Shown: piece by piece, positions 8,859 through 18,863 of the stretch | How the letters are laid out: each line of letters begins with the position of its first letter | Numbering within the stretch: position 1 is the first letter of the stretch | Source of the DNA: Acidobacteriota bacterium | GTDB lineage: Bacteria; Acidobacteriota; UBA6911; RPQK01; JAJDTT01 | Assembly: GCA_022827025.1 (NCBI GenBank) | Contig: JAJDTT010000059.1 | Coordinates: 1 to 40,452, forward strand | DNA length: 40,452 nucleotides | Reading direction: 5' to 3' | Position numbers and translations under genes: made by a program | Notes under the pieces: model-generated | Databases searched by the model: none | Told to the model about the DNA's origin: nothing | Seen by the model: only the letters and a program-made list of their open reading frames with translations

Positions 8859-10178
8859 TCAGGATGAATCCGCGCGGGCCATCTCCAGGGCCCGGGTGGT
8901 CACGTAGTACTTGGAGATCATGTTGGTGATCTCCCATCGGGGCATGGAGCCCGATTCCAGGAAACCGAGGTACTTGCTCGTCACCTGCCCGAAGTGGGCC
9001 TCGTGCCCGACCCGGTAACGGTCGGGAATCGACACCTGCCAGCCCGATTCCGCCGGCTCCAGGGCCAAGCCGGGATAGCGGTCGGAGATTTCCTCGATGA
9101 AACGCCGAAGTCCCTGCTCCAGCTTTCCGGAATCGGCCCCCGAAGCGAGCCGGACCGACAACTCGGGCCGGTAGCCCTGCTCCTTCCCCTGAAGGATGCA
9201 GAGATGCGCCCGGGTTCCACGAATCACCGAAAAGTGGGTGTCGCCGCCTCCGCGCGGCGCCTGGAAGTCCCAGGCCACGGAGATCCTGGCGTGAAGGCCG
9301 TCCACCCGCAAAAGGATCTCTCCATTGCAGAAATAGGGCAGGCGCCCGTCCCGGTCCAGGTTCTTGCGCAGGAAGGGGGGGAAGTTCTCCTTGCCCGTGA
9401 TCTGCCCGTACTGCTCCCGGCTCAGGACCGTGGGCCAGTGGCGAGCCGCCAGCACCTCGATCCGGGAACGGTCGACCGCTTCGCCGGGGAACCCCTGCCA
9501 GAACACCAGGTCCACCAGATGGGTGGACACGTCCACGATCCCCTCTCCTTGCTGCTCGACGTCGAAATACCACTCCGGGCGAATCAGGGCCTGTCCGGCG
9601 ACCTCCTTGAAGAGATGGTGGACGCTGTCCTTGACGATTCCCGGATCCCGGGAATCTCCGCCGACCGGCGCGCCGATGACGTGCGGACACCGGGCCAGTT
9701 CCCTTTGCAGGATCGTCGTGATCTCGAAGCGCTCGGTCATGATGTCGTAGATCAGGAGTCCCTTCTCTTCCGCTGTCGAGAAGGCCCGCTCCAGAACTTT
9801 CCATGCCTCGTGGCTGATGCACATGGGTTTGTCCGAGAGGACGTTGAGCCCCGATTGAACGCTCTCGTGGATGTACTGGGTCTTGCGCCGGTTGTTTCCC
9901 GCCACCACCACCACGTTGCCGGGGCGGCGTCTCAACATGCGTTCCAGGTAGTCGGGTCCCTTGTAGACCTCCTGGCTCCAGCGGGTCGGGTCCTGCTGCC
10001 GCCGGTTGAATCCCTCGACTCTCTGGACGTGGTCCCGGACCTCCGGACCGTCGGGAGCAAAGACGTGCACTTCCGGGGACACCTGGTCGTATGAGGTCTT
10101 CAGCACCAGCGTCGCGTGGAAGTGGCCTGGGTTCAATATGACGAGTCGGACGGGGAGGGCGCCTTGCGAATCCTTCAT
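8859..10178 (-). CDS. Gfo/Idh/MocA-family oxidoreductase
   Basis: Predicted NAD(P)-dependent sugar/polyol dehydrogenase fold, 439 aa from the start at 10178 (MKDSQGALPVRLVILNPGHFHA), which follows a GGAAATCGAG ribosome-site-like stretch. The Rossmann N-terminus has NPGHFHA instead of the usual GxGxxG. The active-site EKP motif appears as DKP (LSDKPMCISHEAW). The long C-terminal half matches the 'putative oxidoreductase C-terminal' type seen in proteins often annotated only as hypothetical oxidoreductases. It faces away from the M28 peptidase gene. The substrate is unknown and the atypical nucleotide motif makes redox activity less certain. Confidence 0.75.
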   Translation of the reverse strand: MKDSQGALPVRLVILNPGHFHATLVLKTSYDQVSPEVHVFAPDGPEVRDHVQRVEGFNRRQQDPTRWSQEVYKGPDYLERMLRRRPGNVVVVAGNNRRKTQYIHESVQSGLNVLSDKPMCISHEAWKVLERAFSTAEEKGLLIYDIMTERFEITTILQRELARCPHVIGAPVGGDSRDPGIVKDSVHHLFKEVAGQALIRPEWYFDVEQQGEGIVDVSTHLVDLVFWQGFPGEAVDRSRIEVLAARHWPTVLSREQYGQITGKENFPPFLRKNLDRDGRLPYFCNGEILLRVDGLHARISVAWDFQAPRGGGDTHFSVIRGTRAHLCILQGKEQGYRPELSVRLASGADSGKLEQGLRRFIEEISDRYPGLALEPAESGWQVSIPDRYRVGHEAHFGQVTSKYLGFLESGSMPRWEITNMISKYYVTTRALEMARADSS

Positions 10179-10252
10179 CTCGATTTCCGTGCAGCCGGCG
10201 ACATTTTGACCTCCCGGCGCCGCCGATGGCAAGCCGCCGGAGCCGGGTTTTC

Positions 10253-10258
10253 TATAAT
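10253..10258 (+). promoter_or_regulatory. Candidate -10 box giving a (near-)leaderless M28 transcript
   Basis: A perfect TATAAT lies only 10 nt before the ATG at 10268, so transcription would begin about 7 nt downstream, practically at the start codon. No Shine-Dalgarno sequence precedes that ATG, consistent with leaderless translation. No good -35 element is seen at the normal spacing (TTGACC at 10206-10211 is too far). Confidence 0.45.
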
Positions 10259-10267
10259 GGATCCCTT

Positions 10268-11137
10268 ATGCTCGATTTGACGGGTGAGATTCAATTCAGG
10301 CTGAGAGGGCACGTCCAGTTCCTGGCCGGGGTCGTGGGAGAGAGGAACTCCCGCCGCTACGGCCGTCTGGAACGGTCCAGGGAGTACATCGAAGAAGCCT
10401 TCGCACAGTCCGGATACCGGATCGGCCACGACCGGTACGAATGCGGCGGCAAGGAGTATCGAAACGTCGTCGCCACCGTTCCCGGAGTGGCCTCCAACGA
10501 TCCTGTTCTGGTGGTCGGCGCCCACTACGACACGGCGTTGGGTTCCCCGGGCGCCGACGACAACGCCAGCGGCGTGGCGGTCCTCCTGGAACTGGCCCGG
10601 GTCCTGGGGGACGAACCCGCCGCCGGTTCGATCCGTTGGGTGGCGTTCACGCTGGAGGAGTCTCCCCATTTCAAGACCGAATCCATGGGGAGCCGGGTCT
10701 ACGCCCGGCGCTGCCGGCGGCGGGGCGATTCGATTCGGGGAATGATCGCGCTGGAGATGGTGGGCTACTACAGTGATGCCCCCGGGTCTCAGGCTCATCC
10801 CATTTCGCTGATGCGCTGGTTCTATCCCGACCGGGGGAACTTCATCGCCGTGGCGGGAAATTACGCGTCCCGGCGTCTGGTCCGGCGTCTGTCCCGTCTC
10901 CTCTCGGCCCACGGAGACCTGCCGGTGGAGCACATCGCCCTCCCCTCCGTTCCCGGCGTCGACCTCTCGGACAACTGGTCCTTCTGGGAAGAGGGCTATC
11001 CGGCCCTGATGGTGACCGACACGGCCTTCTTCCGGAATCGGCACTACCACCGTTCCACCGACCTTCCCGAGACCTTGGACTACCGGTCCATGGAGCTTCT
11101 GGTGCGGGGAATGGCGGAGTCCCTGGTCCGTTTGTGA
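10268..11137 (+). CDS. M28-family zinc aminopeptidase-like peptidase
   Basis: Predicted di-zinc peptidase, 289 aa. Metal ligands are visible in order: His86 and Asp88 (GAHYDT), Asp97/98 (ADDNASGV), Glu130-Glu131 (FTLEES) and the C-terminal His in RNRHYHRSTD. No signal peptide or membrane segment is seen, so it is probably cytoplasmic, unlike many secreted M28 enzymes. The start MLDLTGEIQF is chosen because it directly follows the TATAAT box; a longer frame would start within the promoter. It is convergent with the RraA-like gene. Glutaminyl cyclases and bacterial aminopeptidases share this fold, so the substrate is open. Confidence 0.85.
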   Translation: MLDLTGEIQFRLRGHVQFLAGVVGERNSRRYGRLERSREYIEEAFAQSGYRIGHDRYECGGKEYRNVVATVPGVASNDPVLVVGAHYDTALGSPGADDNASGVAVLLELARVLGDEPAAGSIRWVAFTLEESPHFKTESMGSRVYARRCRRRGDSIRGMIALEMVGYYSDAPGSQAHPISLMRWFYPDRGNFIAVAGNYASRRLVRRLSRLLSAHGDLPVEHIALPSVPGVDLSDNWSFWEEGYPALMVTDTAFFRNRHYHRSTDLPETLDYRSMELLVRGMAESLVRL

Positions 11138-11144
11138 CGAATCC

Positions 11145-11876
11145 TCAGCCGGTGAGCCGCTTGGCGAGTCGGGCGATGCGCCGGCGGCATTCCTTCCGGG
11201 CCTGCTGGAGCCTGGACAGATCGGGGCCGTGCGCCCGAAGACATTCCAGCACCACCTCTTCGGCCGCAACGAATTCCGGGCAGAGACGAGCCACTTCGGC
11301 GGCGATTTCCCCGGGTATGTTCGTCACGCCGTTGGCGTCGCCGTGGAGCAGATCGCCCGGGCGCACGGTGAGCCCGCCGACGTGCACCGGGACATCCACG
11401 TGCAGGGTGTGGCAATAGCCGTGGGAGCAGTTGGTGCCGCTGCTGAAGACCGGGAAGCCGATTTGCCGGACCTGGTCCAGGTCGCGGCCGGTCCCGCTGG
11501 TCACGAGGCCGACGGCGCCGAAGGTCTGGTAGGAGGTGCACATCACCTCGCCGAAGGTGGCCGCCGTAGACGGATCGTCCAGATCCTGAAACACGATGAC
11601 GTGGGGTCCCGAGCGCTCCTGCAGAACGGAGAGTTGTTTTTCCATGGCGTCGTAGACGTCCGCTCCCTGAGGGGGCGCCGAGGAACGGTAGGTGGCGGTG
11701 GACGCATAGCCCACCATGGGGGGCAGCTCGGGGAAGTGGGCCTTGATCCTCTGGTCCATGTAGCCGGAGGTCCTGGGACGCACGTCGAAGAGCTCGATCA
11801 CGTTGCAGATGGTCGGGGTGTCGAATTGCCTCAGCGTCTCCAGGAGGTCGTCCCGCAAGGGGCTGGATTCGTTCAT
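11145..11876 (-). CDS. RraA/HMG-aldolase-like protein (dimethylmenaquinone methyltransferase family)
   Basis: A 243-aa member of the RraA-like fold. Family motifs are SGTGRDLDQVR (substrate-binding Arg/Asp region) and GDLLHGDANGVTNIP (metal-binding Asp). Family members with these residues are 4-hydroxy-4-methyl-2-oxoglutarate/oxaloacetate aldolases; the old 'demethylmenaquinone methyltransferase' label is an annotation error, and RraA itself lacks the aldolase role. A good ribosome site (GAGGAGAAGAC) precedes the ATG at 11876. It is divergent from an HpcH/HpaI aldolase across a short region holding a perfect inverted repeat. Both families release pyruvate from oxo-acids, so a shared pathway is plausible. 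Confidence 0.82.
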   Translation of the reverse strand: MNESSPLRDDLLETLRQFDTPTICNVIELFDVRPRTSGYMDQRIKAHFPELPPMVGYASTATYRSSAPPQGADVYDAMEKQLSVLQERSGPHVIVFQDLDDPSTAATFGEVMCTSYQTFGAVGLVTSGTGRDLDQVRQIGFPVFSSGTNCSHGYCHTLHVDVPVHVGGLTVRPGDLLHGDANGVTNIPGEIAAEVARLCPEFVAAEEVVLECLRAHGPDLSRLQQARKECRRRIARLAKRLTG

Positions 11877-11903
11877 GTCTTCTCCTCGTCAGCGGTTTTT
11901 GCG

Positions 11904-11925
11904 TCGACTGGCAAGTTGCAGTCGA
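11904..11925. promoter_or_regulatory. Inverted repeat between divergent aldolase genes (candidate operator)
   Basis: TCGACTG at 11904-11910 and CAGTCGA at 11919-11925 form perfect 7-bp arms around an 8-nt centre (about 22 bp overall, operator-sized). A further palindrome, TGTCGACA, lies at 11955-11962 and shares GTCGAC with the first element. The position between two divergent catabolic genes suits a local regulator, but no regulator gene is present nearby. Confidence 0.4.
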
Positions 11926-12025
11926 TTCGGCCAAGAGGATACCTTACGAGTTTCTGTCGACATTGGCTATGTGCTCATTCCCGGGGCCGCCGCCTTCGCG
12001 GAGCCGGGGAGAACGAGAGGAGATC

Positions 12026-12805
12026 ATGAGAAAGAACGGGATCTTGCACAGACTTCGGAAGGGTGAGCCGGTGATGTTGGCCTGCCCCACGCCCTATCCC
12101 TCGCCCAAGCTCATCGAAATGATCGGGCTCATTGGATTCGATGGCGTCTGGATCGACATGGAGCATCAGGACTACGACTACGACCAGCTCTTCGCCATGG
12201 GGCTGGCCTGCCGGGCCTCCGGCATGGATCCGCTGGTCCGCATGAGGAAGGGACCCTACTGGAGTTATTTCCGCTGCCTCGAAGCGGGGGCGAACGGCAT
12301 CATGGTTCCCCACGTCTGCTCGGCGGAGGAGGCCCGCGGCGTGGTTCGCAACAGCCGCTTTCATCCCCTGGGACAGCGGGGCATGGACGGCGTGGAAGTC
12401 GCCTCCAACTACGGCATGGAGGCGATGCCCGAATACATGGCGTCCGCCAACGAGGAGACCCTGGTCTCGATTCAGATCGAAGACAAGGAAGGAGTCGAGG
12501 CCATCGATGAGATCCTGGCGGTCGAGGGACTGGACGGGGTCATGGTGGGACCCGGCGATCTGACCCAGAGCTACGGCATCCCCACGCAGGGCGGGCACCC
12601 CCTCATCGTTCAGGCGGTGGACCGGGTCGCCGAAGCCTGCCGCCGTCACGGCAAGTGGTGGGGCATTCCGGTGGCAAGTCCGGAGGCGGCGAAGCCTTAC
12701 TACGACAAGGGAGCCCGTTTCTTCGTCTGCGGGGCGGCCATCATCATTCTGCAGCGGGGATTTCAGCAGATCTGGAAGGAATTCACCGAGACCTTCCGTT
12801 CCTGA
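12026..12805 (+). CDS. HpcH/HpaI-family aldolase
   Basis: Class II pyruvate-dependent aldolase/citrate-lyase-like enzyme, 259 aa. Motifs in order: GVWIDMEHQDYDYD (metal/acid-base region), DPLVRMRKGPYW, GANGIMVPHV, SIQIEDKEGVEAIDEIL (metal-binding Glu) and GVMVGPGDLTQSYG (metal-binding Asp). The start at 12026 (MRKNGILHRL) has AGAGGAG about 5-6 nt upstream. It probably cleaves a 4-hydroxy-2-oxo acid to pyruvate (or tartronate semialdehyde) and an aldehyde, from sugar-acid or aromatic breakdown. Transcribed away from the RraA-like gene. Confidence 0.87.
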   Translation: MRKNGILHRLRKGEPVMLACPTPYPSPKLIEMIGLIGFDGVWIDMEHQDYDYDQLFAMGLACRASGMDPLVRMRKGPYWSYFRCLEAGANGIMVPHVCSAEEARGVVRNSRFHPLGQRGMDGVEVASNYGMEAMPEYMASANEETLVSIQIEDKEGVEAIDEILAVEGLDGVMVGPGDLTQSYGIPTQGGHPLIVQAVDRVAEACRRHGKWWGIPVASPEAAKPYYDKGARFFVCGAAIIILQRGFQQIWKEFTETFRS

Positions 12806-12925
12806 CGCCTGAATCGATCCTGACATCTTCCGGACGATGAGGATGCCACCGCGCCGTCCGCTGCCGGCAGGGTCATGATCGGATTCGGGAAGGCCCCGGA
12901 GGACACTGATCGACGGGAGCAGTAA

Positions 12926-13771
12926 ATGGTGGAATGGCAGGACGTCCAGCGCCGGATCGACGCGGGCGAAGATCGACATACCGAGTATATCCTCACCGAG
13001 GAACGTGCCGTCCTCGATGCACCGCCCACACACATCGACCTGGAAGCCTTCCGCTTCTATCTGCGGCGCCTGGGATTCGACACCATGGACGATCCGCAGC
13101 CGGACAGCGTGGACGACCTGCGCAACCGAGATGTCCTCGTAGAGATCGGCGGCGAGTTGCGCGCAACGCTCTACGGGATTCTCGCCTTCGGGAGAGATCC
13201 CCAACGCTACACGCGGACGCGTGACTTTCGCATCGAATGTGTGGCTTACATGGGGAATGACCGCGCGTCCGAGGTATTGCAGGTCGCGAATGCGGCCGGG
13301 CGTTTGAACGAACAGGTCGAGCGGGCCACGGCGTGGTTTCTCGGCCTCGGCCGCTTCGAGTCCTACGAGAACCTCAGACGCGAAGACCGCTACCTGTTGC
13401 CGCGGAGAGCCATTCGTGAAGCGCTGGCCAATGCAGTGACACATCGCGACTACGCCATCACCGGCTCCCAGGTGCTGCTTGAGGTGTTCGACCGCCGCGT
13501 AGACGTGACCAGCCCGGGGGCGTTGCCCAACCACATGACGGTGGAACGCGTCCGCGCTGGCGCCAACCCCCGGTCGAGAAACGAATCCATGGCACACTTC
13601 ATGGCTGGCATGGGCTTCATGGAGCGGCGGGGCAGAGGTTGGTTGATCATGCGCCGGGAAATGCAAGGCTTCAACGGCACGGAGCCGTATCTTGTCAACG
13701 ACGAACGCAACCGGTTCGTTCGCGTGACATTTCACATTGATTCCCGTGAAAGCGAGAGATCGGTTGGATGA
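12926..13771 (+). CDS. ATP-binding GHKL protein, AlbA_2/RecG-like family, apparently internally deleted
   Basis: The 281-aa protein starts like the AlbA_2-plus-HATPase_c_4 family (MVEWQDVQRRIDAGEDRHTEY) but then jumps directly to ILTEERAVLDA, a segment that in relatives follows the AlbA_2 domain. The whole AlbA_2 core, normally rich in the 'GGTLLIGV' type motif, seems missing at about residue 21 (nt 12989). The C-terminal half is intact: EALANAVTHRDY carries the GHKL Asn box, followed by VDVTSPGALPNH, NPRSRNESMAHF and RRGRGW. Intact relatives are putative transcriptional regulators or defence-linked proteins. This copy may be a deletion derivative or a shortened functional form. The comparison rests on recalled family layout, not an alignment. 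Confidence 0.72.
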   Translation: MVEWQDVQRRIDAGEDRHTEYILTEERAVLDAPPTHIDLEAFRFYLRRLGFDTMDDPQPDSVDDLRNRDVLVEIGGELRATLYGILAFGRDPQRYTRTRDFRIECVAYMGNDRASEVLQVANAAGRLNEQVERATAWFLGLGRFESYENLRREDRYLLPRRAIREALANAVTHRDYAITGSQVLLEVFDRRVDVTSPGALPNHMTVERVRAGANPRSRNESMAHFMAGMGFMERRGRGWLIMRREMQGFNGTEPYLVNDERNRFVRVTFHIDSRESERSVG

Positions 13772-13828
13772 CAGTGTCCTGGTCAAACCGAATTCCGGAC
13801 ACGGCCGGTTCAGTTCCGGAACTTCAGG

Positions 13829-14755
13829 TCAGATGACCCTGACCGGCGTCGGAATGAAGGTGAGGATCAGCAGCAGCAGGCCGGCGACGGCGGCCAGGAC
13901 GCGCCGCCGATCCAGCGGTCCGGTCTGCACGCTGGGCGGCGGGTGCCTCAGGCCCATGAATATCAGGATCACCGCGAAGCACAGGTATCCGAAAAAGCAC
14001 CAGATTCCCAACGCCACCAGTCCGCCCAGGGCGGCGTAGGATACGGTCCGGTGTCCCCGGCGTCCCAGCAGGGCGTAGACGACGTGGCCTCCGTCGAGCT
14101 GGCCGATGGGCAGGAGGTTCATTCCCGTGGCCAGCATCCCGAACCATGCCGCCCAGCCGATGGGGTGGAGGTTGATGTTCCAATCCTCACCGGCCGGAAC
14201 GAAGAATTCCACCGCCAGGCGGAAGAGAAGGGGTTCTCCGAACTCGTAGGTCGTCCTGCCGGGACCGGGTGGAGTGAAGTCGGTGGAATAGCCCAGCCCG
14301 ATGATGAGCGCCGGGACGATGAGCACGAATCCCGCCAGGGGTCCCGCGATGCCCACGTCGAACAGTTGGCGCCGGTCCCGGAATGGAGACTTGATCCGGA
14401 TCACGGCCCCCAGCGTGCCGAAGGGAAAGGGTATCGGAGCCGGAATCGCGTACGGAAGCGTCGCGCGGATTCCATAGTAGCGGCAGGTGAGGTAGTGGCC
14501 CAGTTCGTGAGCCAGGAGAATCGCCAGGACGCTGATCGCATAAGGGATTCCGAGAATGAAGTTCGGCCAAACGAGGAATCCCGCCGCGTCGGGCGCGGAT
14601 TGACCGTTGCCCATCATGAAGCTGAAATGCCAGAGCGACCCGGCCCACAGGGTGGTGACGAGGGTGACGAGGAGCAGCAGAAGAGCCAGCTTGAAACGGG
14701 GCTTTTCCGGCGCCGGCGCAAGCAGGTTCTCGTCTTGGGGAGAACGTTCCGTCAC
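13829..14755 (-). CDS. M50 site-2-protease-family zinc metalloprotease
   Basis: Integral membrane protease of 308 aa with at least six hydrophobic segments. The zinc motif HELGH is at residues 83-87 within a membrane segment, and the third ligand is in NLLPIGQLDGGHV near residue 225. No PDZ domain is present, as in the short FtsH-like/S2P-like peptidase M50 group rather than RseP. It may do regulated intramembrane proteolysis of an anti-sigma factor or a membrane-bound regulator, but no partner is adjacent. It lies 30 nt downstream of the HU/IHF gene on the same strand and may share its promoter. Confidence 0.87.
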   Translation of the reverse strand: MTERSPQDENLLAPAPEKPRFKLALLLLLVTLVTTLWAGSLWHFSFMMGNGQSAPDAAGFLVWPNFILGIPYAISVLAILLAHELGHYLTCRYYGIRATLPYAIPAPIPFPFGTLGAVIRIKSPFRDRRQLFDVGIAGPLAGFVLIVPALIIGLGYSTDFTPPGPGRTTYEFGEPLLFRLAVEFFVPAGEDWNINLHPIGWAAWFGMLATGMNLLPIGQLDGGHVVYALLGRRGHRTVSYAALGGLVALGIWCFFGYLCFAVILIFMGLRHPPPSVQTGPLDRRRVLAAVAGLLLLILTFIPTPVRVI

Positions 14756-14785
14756 TGACGTAGGACTCGTCCGGGGACAGGGAGG

Positions 14786-15052
14786 TCAGCCGGAGCGGAT
14801 TTCTTTCCCGGGTTTGAAGCGAACGGTCTTGCCGGGAGGAATGGGGACCACGGCTCCCGTCCTGGGGTTGCGGCCGATGCCACTCTTCCGCGGCTTGACC
14901 AGAAAGACTCCAAAGCCCCGCAACTCAATGCGTTCCCCATGCTTCAGGGCGCGCTTCAATACCTCCAAAACGGTTTCGACGGCCTCTTCGGACCTCACCT
15001 TGGTCAATCCCACCCTTTCGGAGACGCGTGACACAATATCCTGTTTGATCAC
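14786..15052 (-). CDS. HU/IHF-family DNA-binding protein
   Basis: An 88-aa nucleoid protein of the HU/IHF fold, dimeric and DNA-bending. The start is MIKQDIVSRVSERVGL. The conserved arm tip appears as GRNPRTG, followed by basic residues (KTVRFKPGKE). GFGVFLVKPRKSG matches the IHF-like subset. It is preceded by a good promoter on the minus strand (15088-15117) and followed by the M50 protease gene. Whether it acts as HU or IHF cannot be settled from sequence alone. Confidence 0.93.
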   Translation of the reverse strand: MIKQDIVSRVSERVGLTKVRSEEAVETVLEVLKRALKHGERIELRGFGVFLVKPRKSGIGRNPRTGAVVPIPPGKTVRFKPGKEIRSG

Positions 15053-15087
15053 GGCTTGGAAATGCCCCCTGAGCTGTTAGCCGTTGT

Positions 15088-15117
15088 CTTATACTGGGCA
15101 TGGGTTCGGGATGTCAA
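15088..15117 (-). promoter_or_regulatory. Sigma70-type promoter for the HU/IHF gene
   Basis: Read on the minus strand: TTGACA (15117-15112), an 18-nt spacer, then TATAAG (15093-15088). This leaves about 30 nt of leader to the ATG at 15052. The perfect -35 and 5/6 -10 stand out against the GC-rich background. Confidence 0.7.
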
Positions 15118-15233
15118 GGTTCGGTTCAGGCTCCGCGAAGAGGGAGGCATTCCCGGGCCGGGACCGGACTTTTGCGGAAGGGGAATTCCGGGCGGGAGAC
15201 TGGTAGACTCTCGCGATTCGCTGGGTGGAGTCC

Positions 15234-15806
15234 ATGAGCATACGGCCGGACCACTGGATCGCTCGCAAGGCGCTTGACGGGATGATCGATCCCTTCGAGG
15301 AGAGCCTGGTCGGGAAGGGGGCCATCTCCTACGGAGTGTCCTCCTACGGCTATGATTTCCGGGTGGACCGGAAGTACAAGTTGCTTCAGGACGGTGAAAG
15401 CCCGGTTCTGGATCCCAAGCAGACGTCGGAGCGTTGCTACCGGGACTACGAGGGGGATTCCTGCCTGATCCCTGCCCGGAGCTTCGTCCTCTGCCGGTCC
15501 TATGAGTACTTTCGTATTCCCAGGGACATCCTGGGCGTGTGTGTCGGCAAGTCGACGTATGCGCGGTGCGGCGTGTCGGTCAACGTCACGCCCCTGGAGC
15601 CGGAATGGGAAGGGCGCCTGACCATGTCGGTGATCAACAACGGTCCCGTGCCCGTGAGGATCCATTCGGGAGAGGGTATTGCCCAACTCCTCTTTCTTCG
15701 GGCTCGCGACGTCTGCCGCGTTTCCTACGCCGACCGGAAGGGCAAGTACCAGGCACAGCGGGAAATCACCCTGTCCCGGCTGCAGGCCGGCCGGGACCTG
15801 GCATAG
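15234..15806 (+). CDS. dcd: dCTP deaminase-family protein (possible catalytic Glu replaced)
   Basis: A 190-aa homologue of Dcd, the trimeric enzyme that deaminates dCTP to dUTP for thymidylate synthesis. The fold signatures are clear: [37 protein letters not shown] and GIAQLLFL. The conserved Ser107 and Arg111 are kept (GKSTYAR). The strand that normally reads xTLEF, whose Glu (E. coli Glu138) activates water, reads LTMSV here, putting Ser132 at that position. The C-terminal block is also altered ([12 protein letters not shown] against the usual KYQGQRGVTLPR). Activity is therefore uncertain. The start at 15234 has GGTGGAG just upstream; leuS follows 13 nt later. Confidence 0.85.
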   Translation: MSIRPDHWIARKALDGMIDPFEESLVGKGAISYGVSSYGYDFRVDRKYKLLQDGESPVLDPKQTSERCYRDYEGDSCLIPARSFVLCRSYEYFRIPRDILGVCVGKSTYARCGVSVNVTPLEPEWEGRLTMSVINNGPVPVRIHSGEGIAQLLFLRARDVCRVSYADRKGKYQAQREITLSRLQAGRDLA

Positions 15807-15819
15807 AGATCGGTTCGCA

Positions 15820-18296
<2,477 letters not shown>

Positions 18297-18300
<4 letters not shown>

Positions 18301-18827
18301 AGCGGATCCGCGCCGCGCTTCTGCCTTCCCTTCTGCCGGGTCTGCTCCTGGTTTCCCTGGCCGGATGCGGGTACCGGGTGGCGTCCAAGAACCGGCTGGC
18401 TCCCCAGCTCCGGACGTTGGCCGTTATTCCCCTGGAGAACGAAACCACGACGTTTCAAGTGGAGCAGATCTTCACGCGATCGCTGATTCACTCCTTTGTG
18501 GAGCGGTCTTCGTACCGTCTGGTCCACGATCCTTCGCAGGCCGACGCCGTATTCAGCGGAGTCATCTACTCCTCCACCGCCAACCCCGTCATATTCCGGC
18601 AGAGGGCCTTCGGCTCCACCTTCCTGGTCACGCTCCAGGCCCGAGTCAAGCTCCAGGACCGGCGGGACGGACGGGTCCTCTACCAAAACGACCAGTACCT
18701 CTTCCGGGAGCAGTACGTCATCAACGTCGACGTCCGCAACTTCTTCTCCGAGCTGAGCCCGGCCCTGGAGCGCGTGGCGCGGGATTTCTCCTCCAGTGTG
18801 GTCACGACTCTGATGGAGGGGTTCTGA
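18297..18827 (+). CDS. lptE: LPS-assembly lipoprotein LptE
   Basis: Outer-membrane lipoprotein that plugs the LptD barrel and helps insert lipopolysaccharide. The 176-aa product has a lipoprotein signal peptide: basic MKRIR, a hydrophobic core, and the lipobox LAGC, with the Cys near residue 23 followed by GYRVAS, typical of LptE. The rest is the small LptE fold with [20 protein letters not shown]. Its position between leuS and holA is the classic lptE (rlpB) location. Start and leuS stop overlap by 4 nt. It is the best sign in the window that the host has an LPS-type outer membrane. Confidence 0.88.
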
Positions 18828-18863
18828 TGGTGTCCCGTTATCGGGCGAATCGCTTTCCGGACC

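Noticed and set aside
13772-13828. Bidirectional terminator between the convergent ATP-binding and M50 genes
   Set aside because: GTGTCC/GGACAC and the GTTCCGGAAC palindrome occur, but loops are long or stems short and there is no T-run on either strand.
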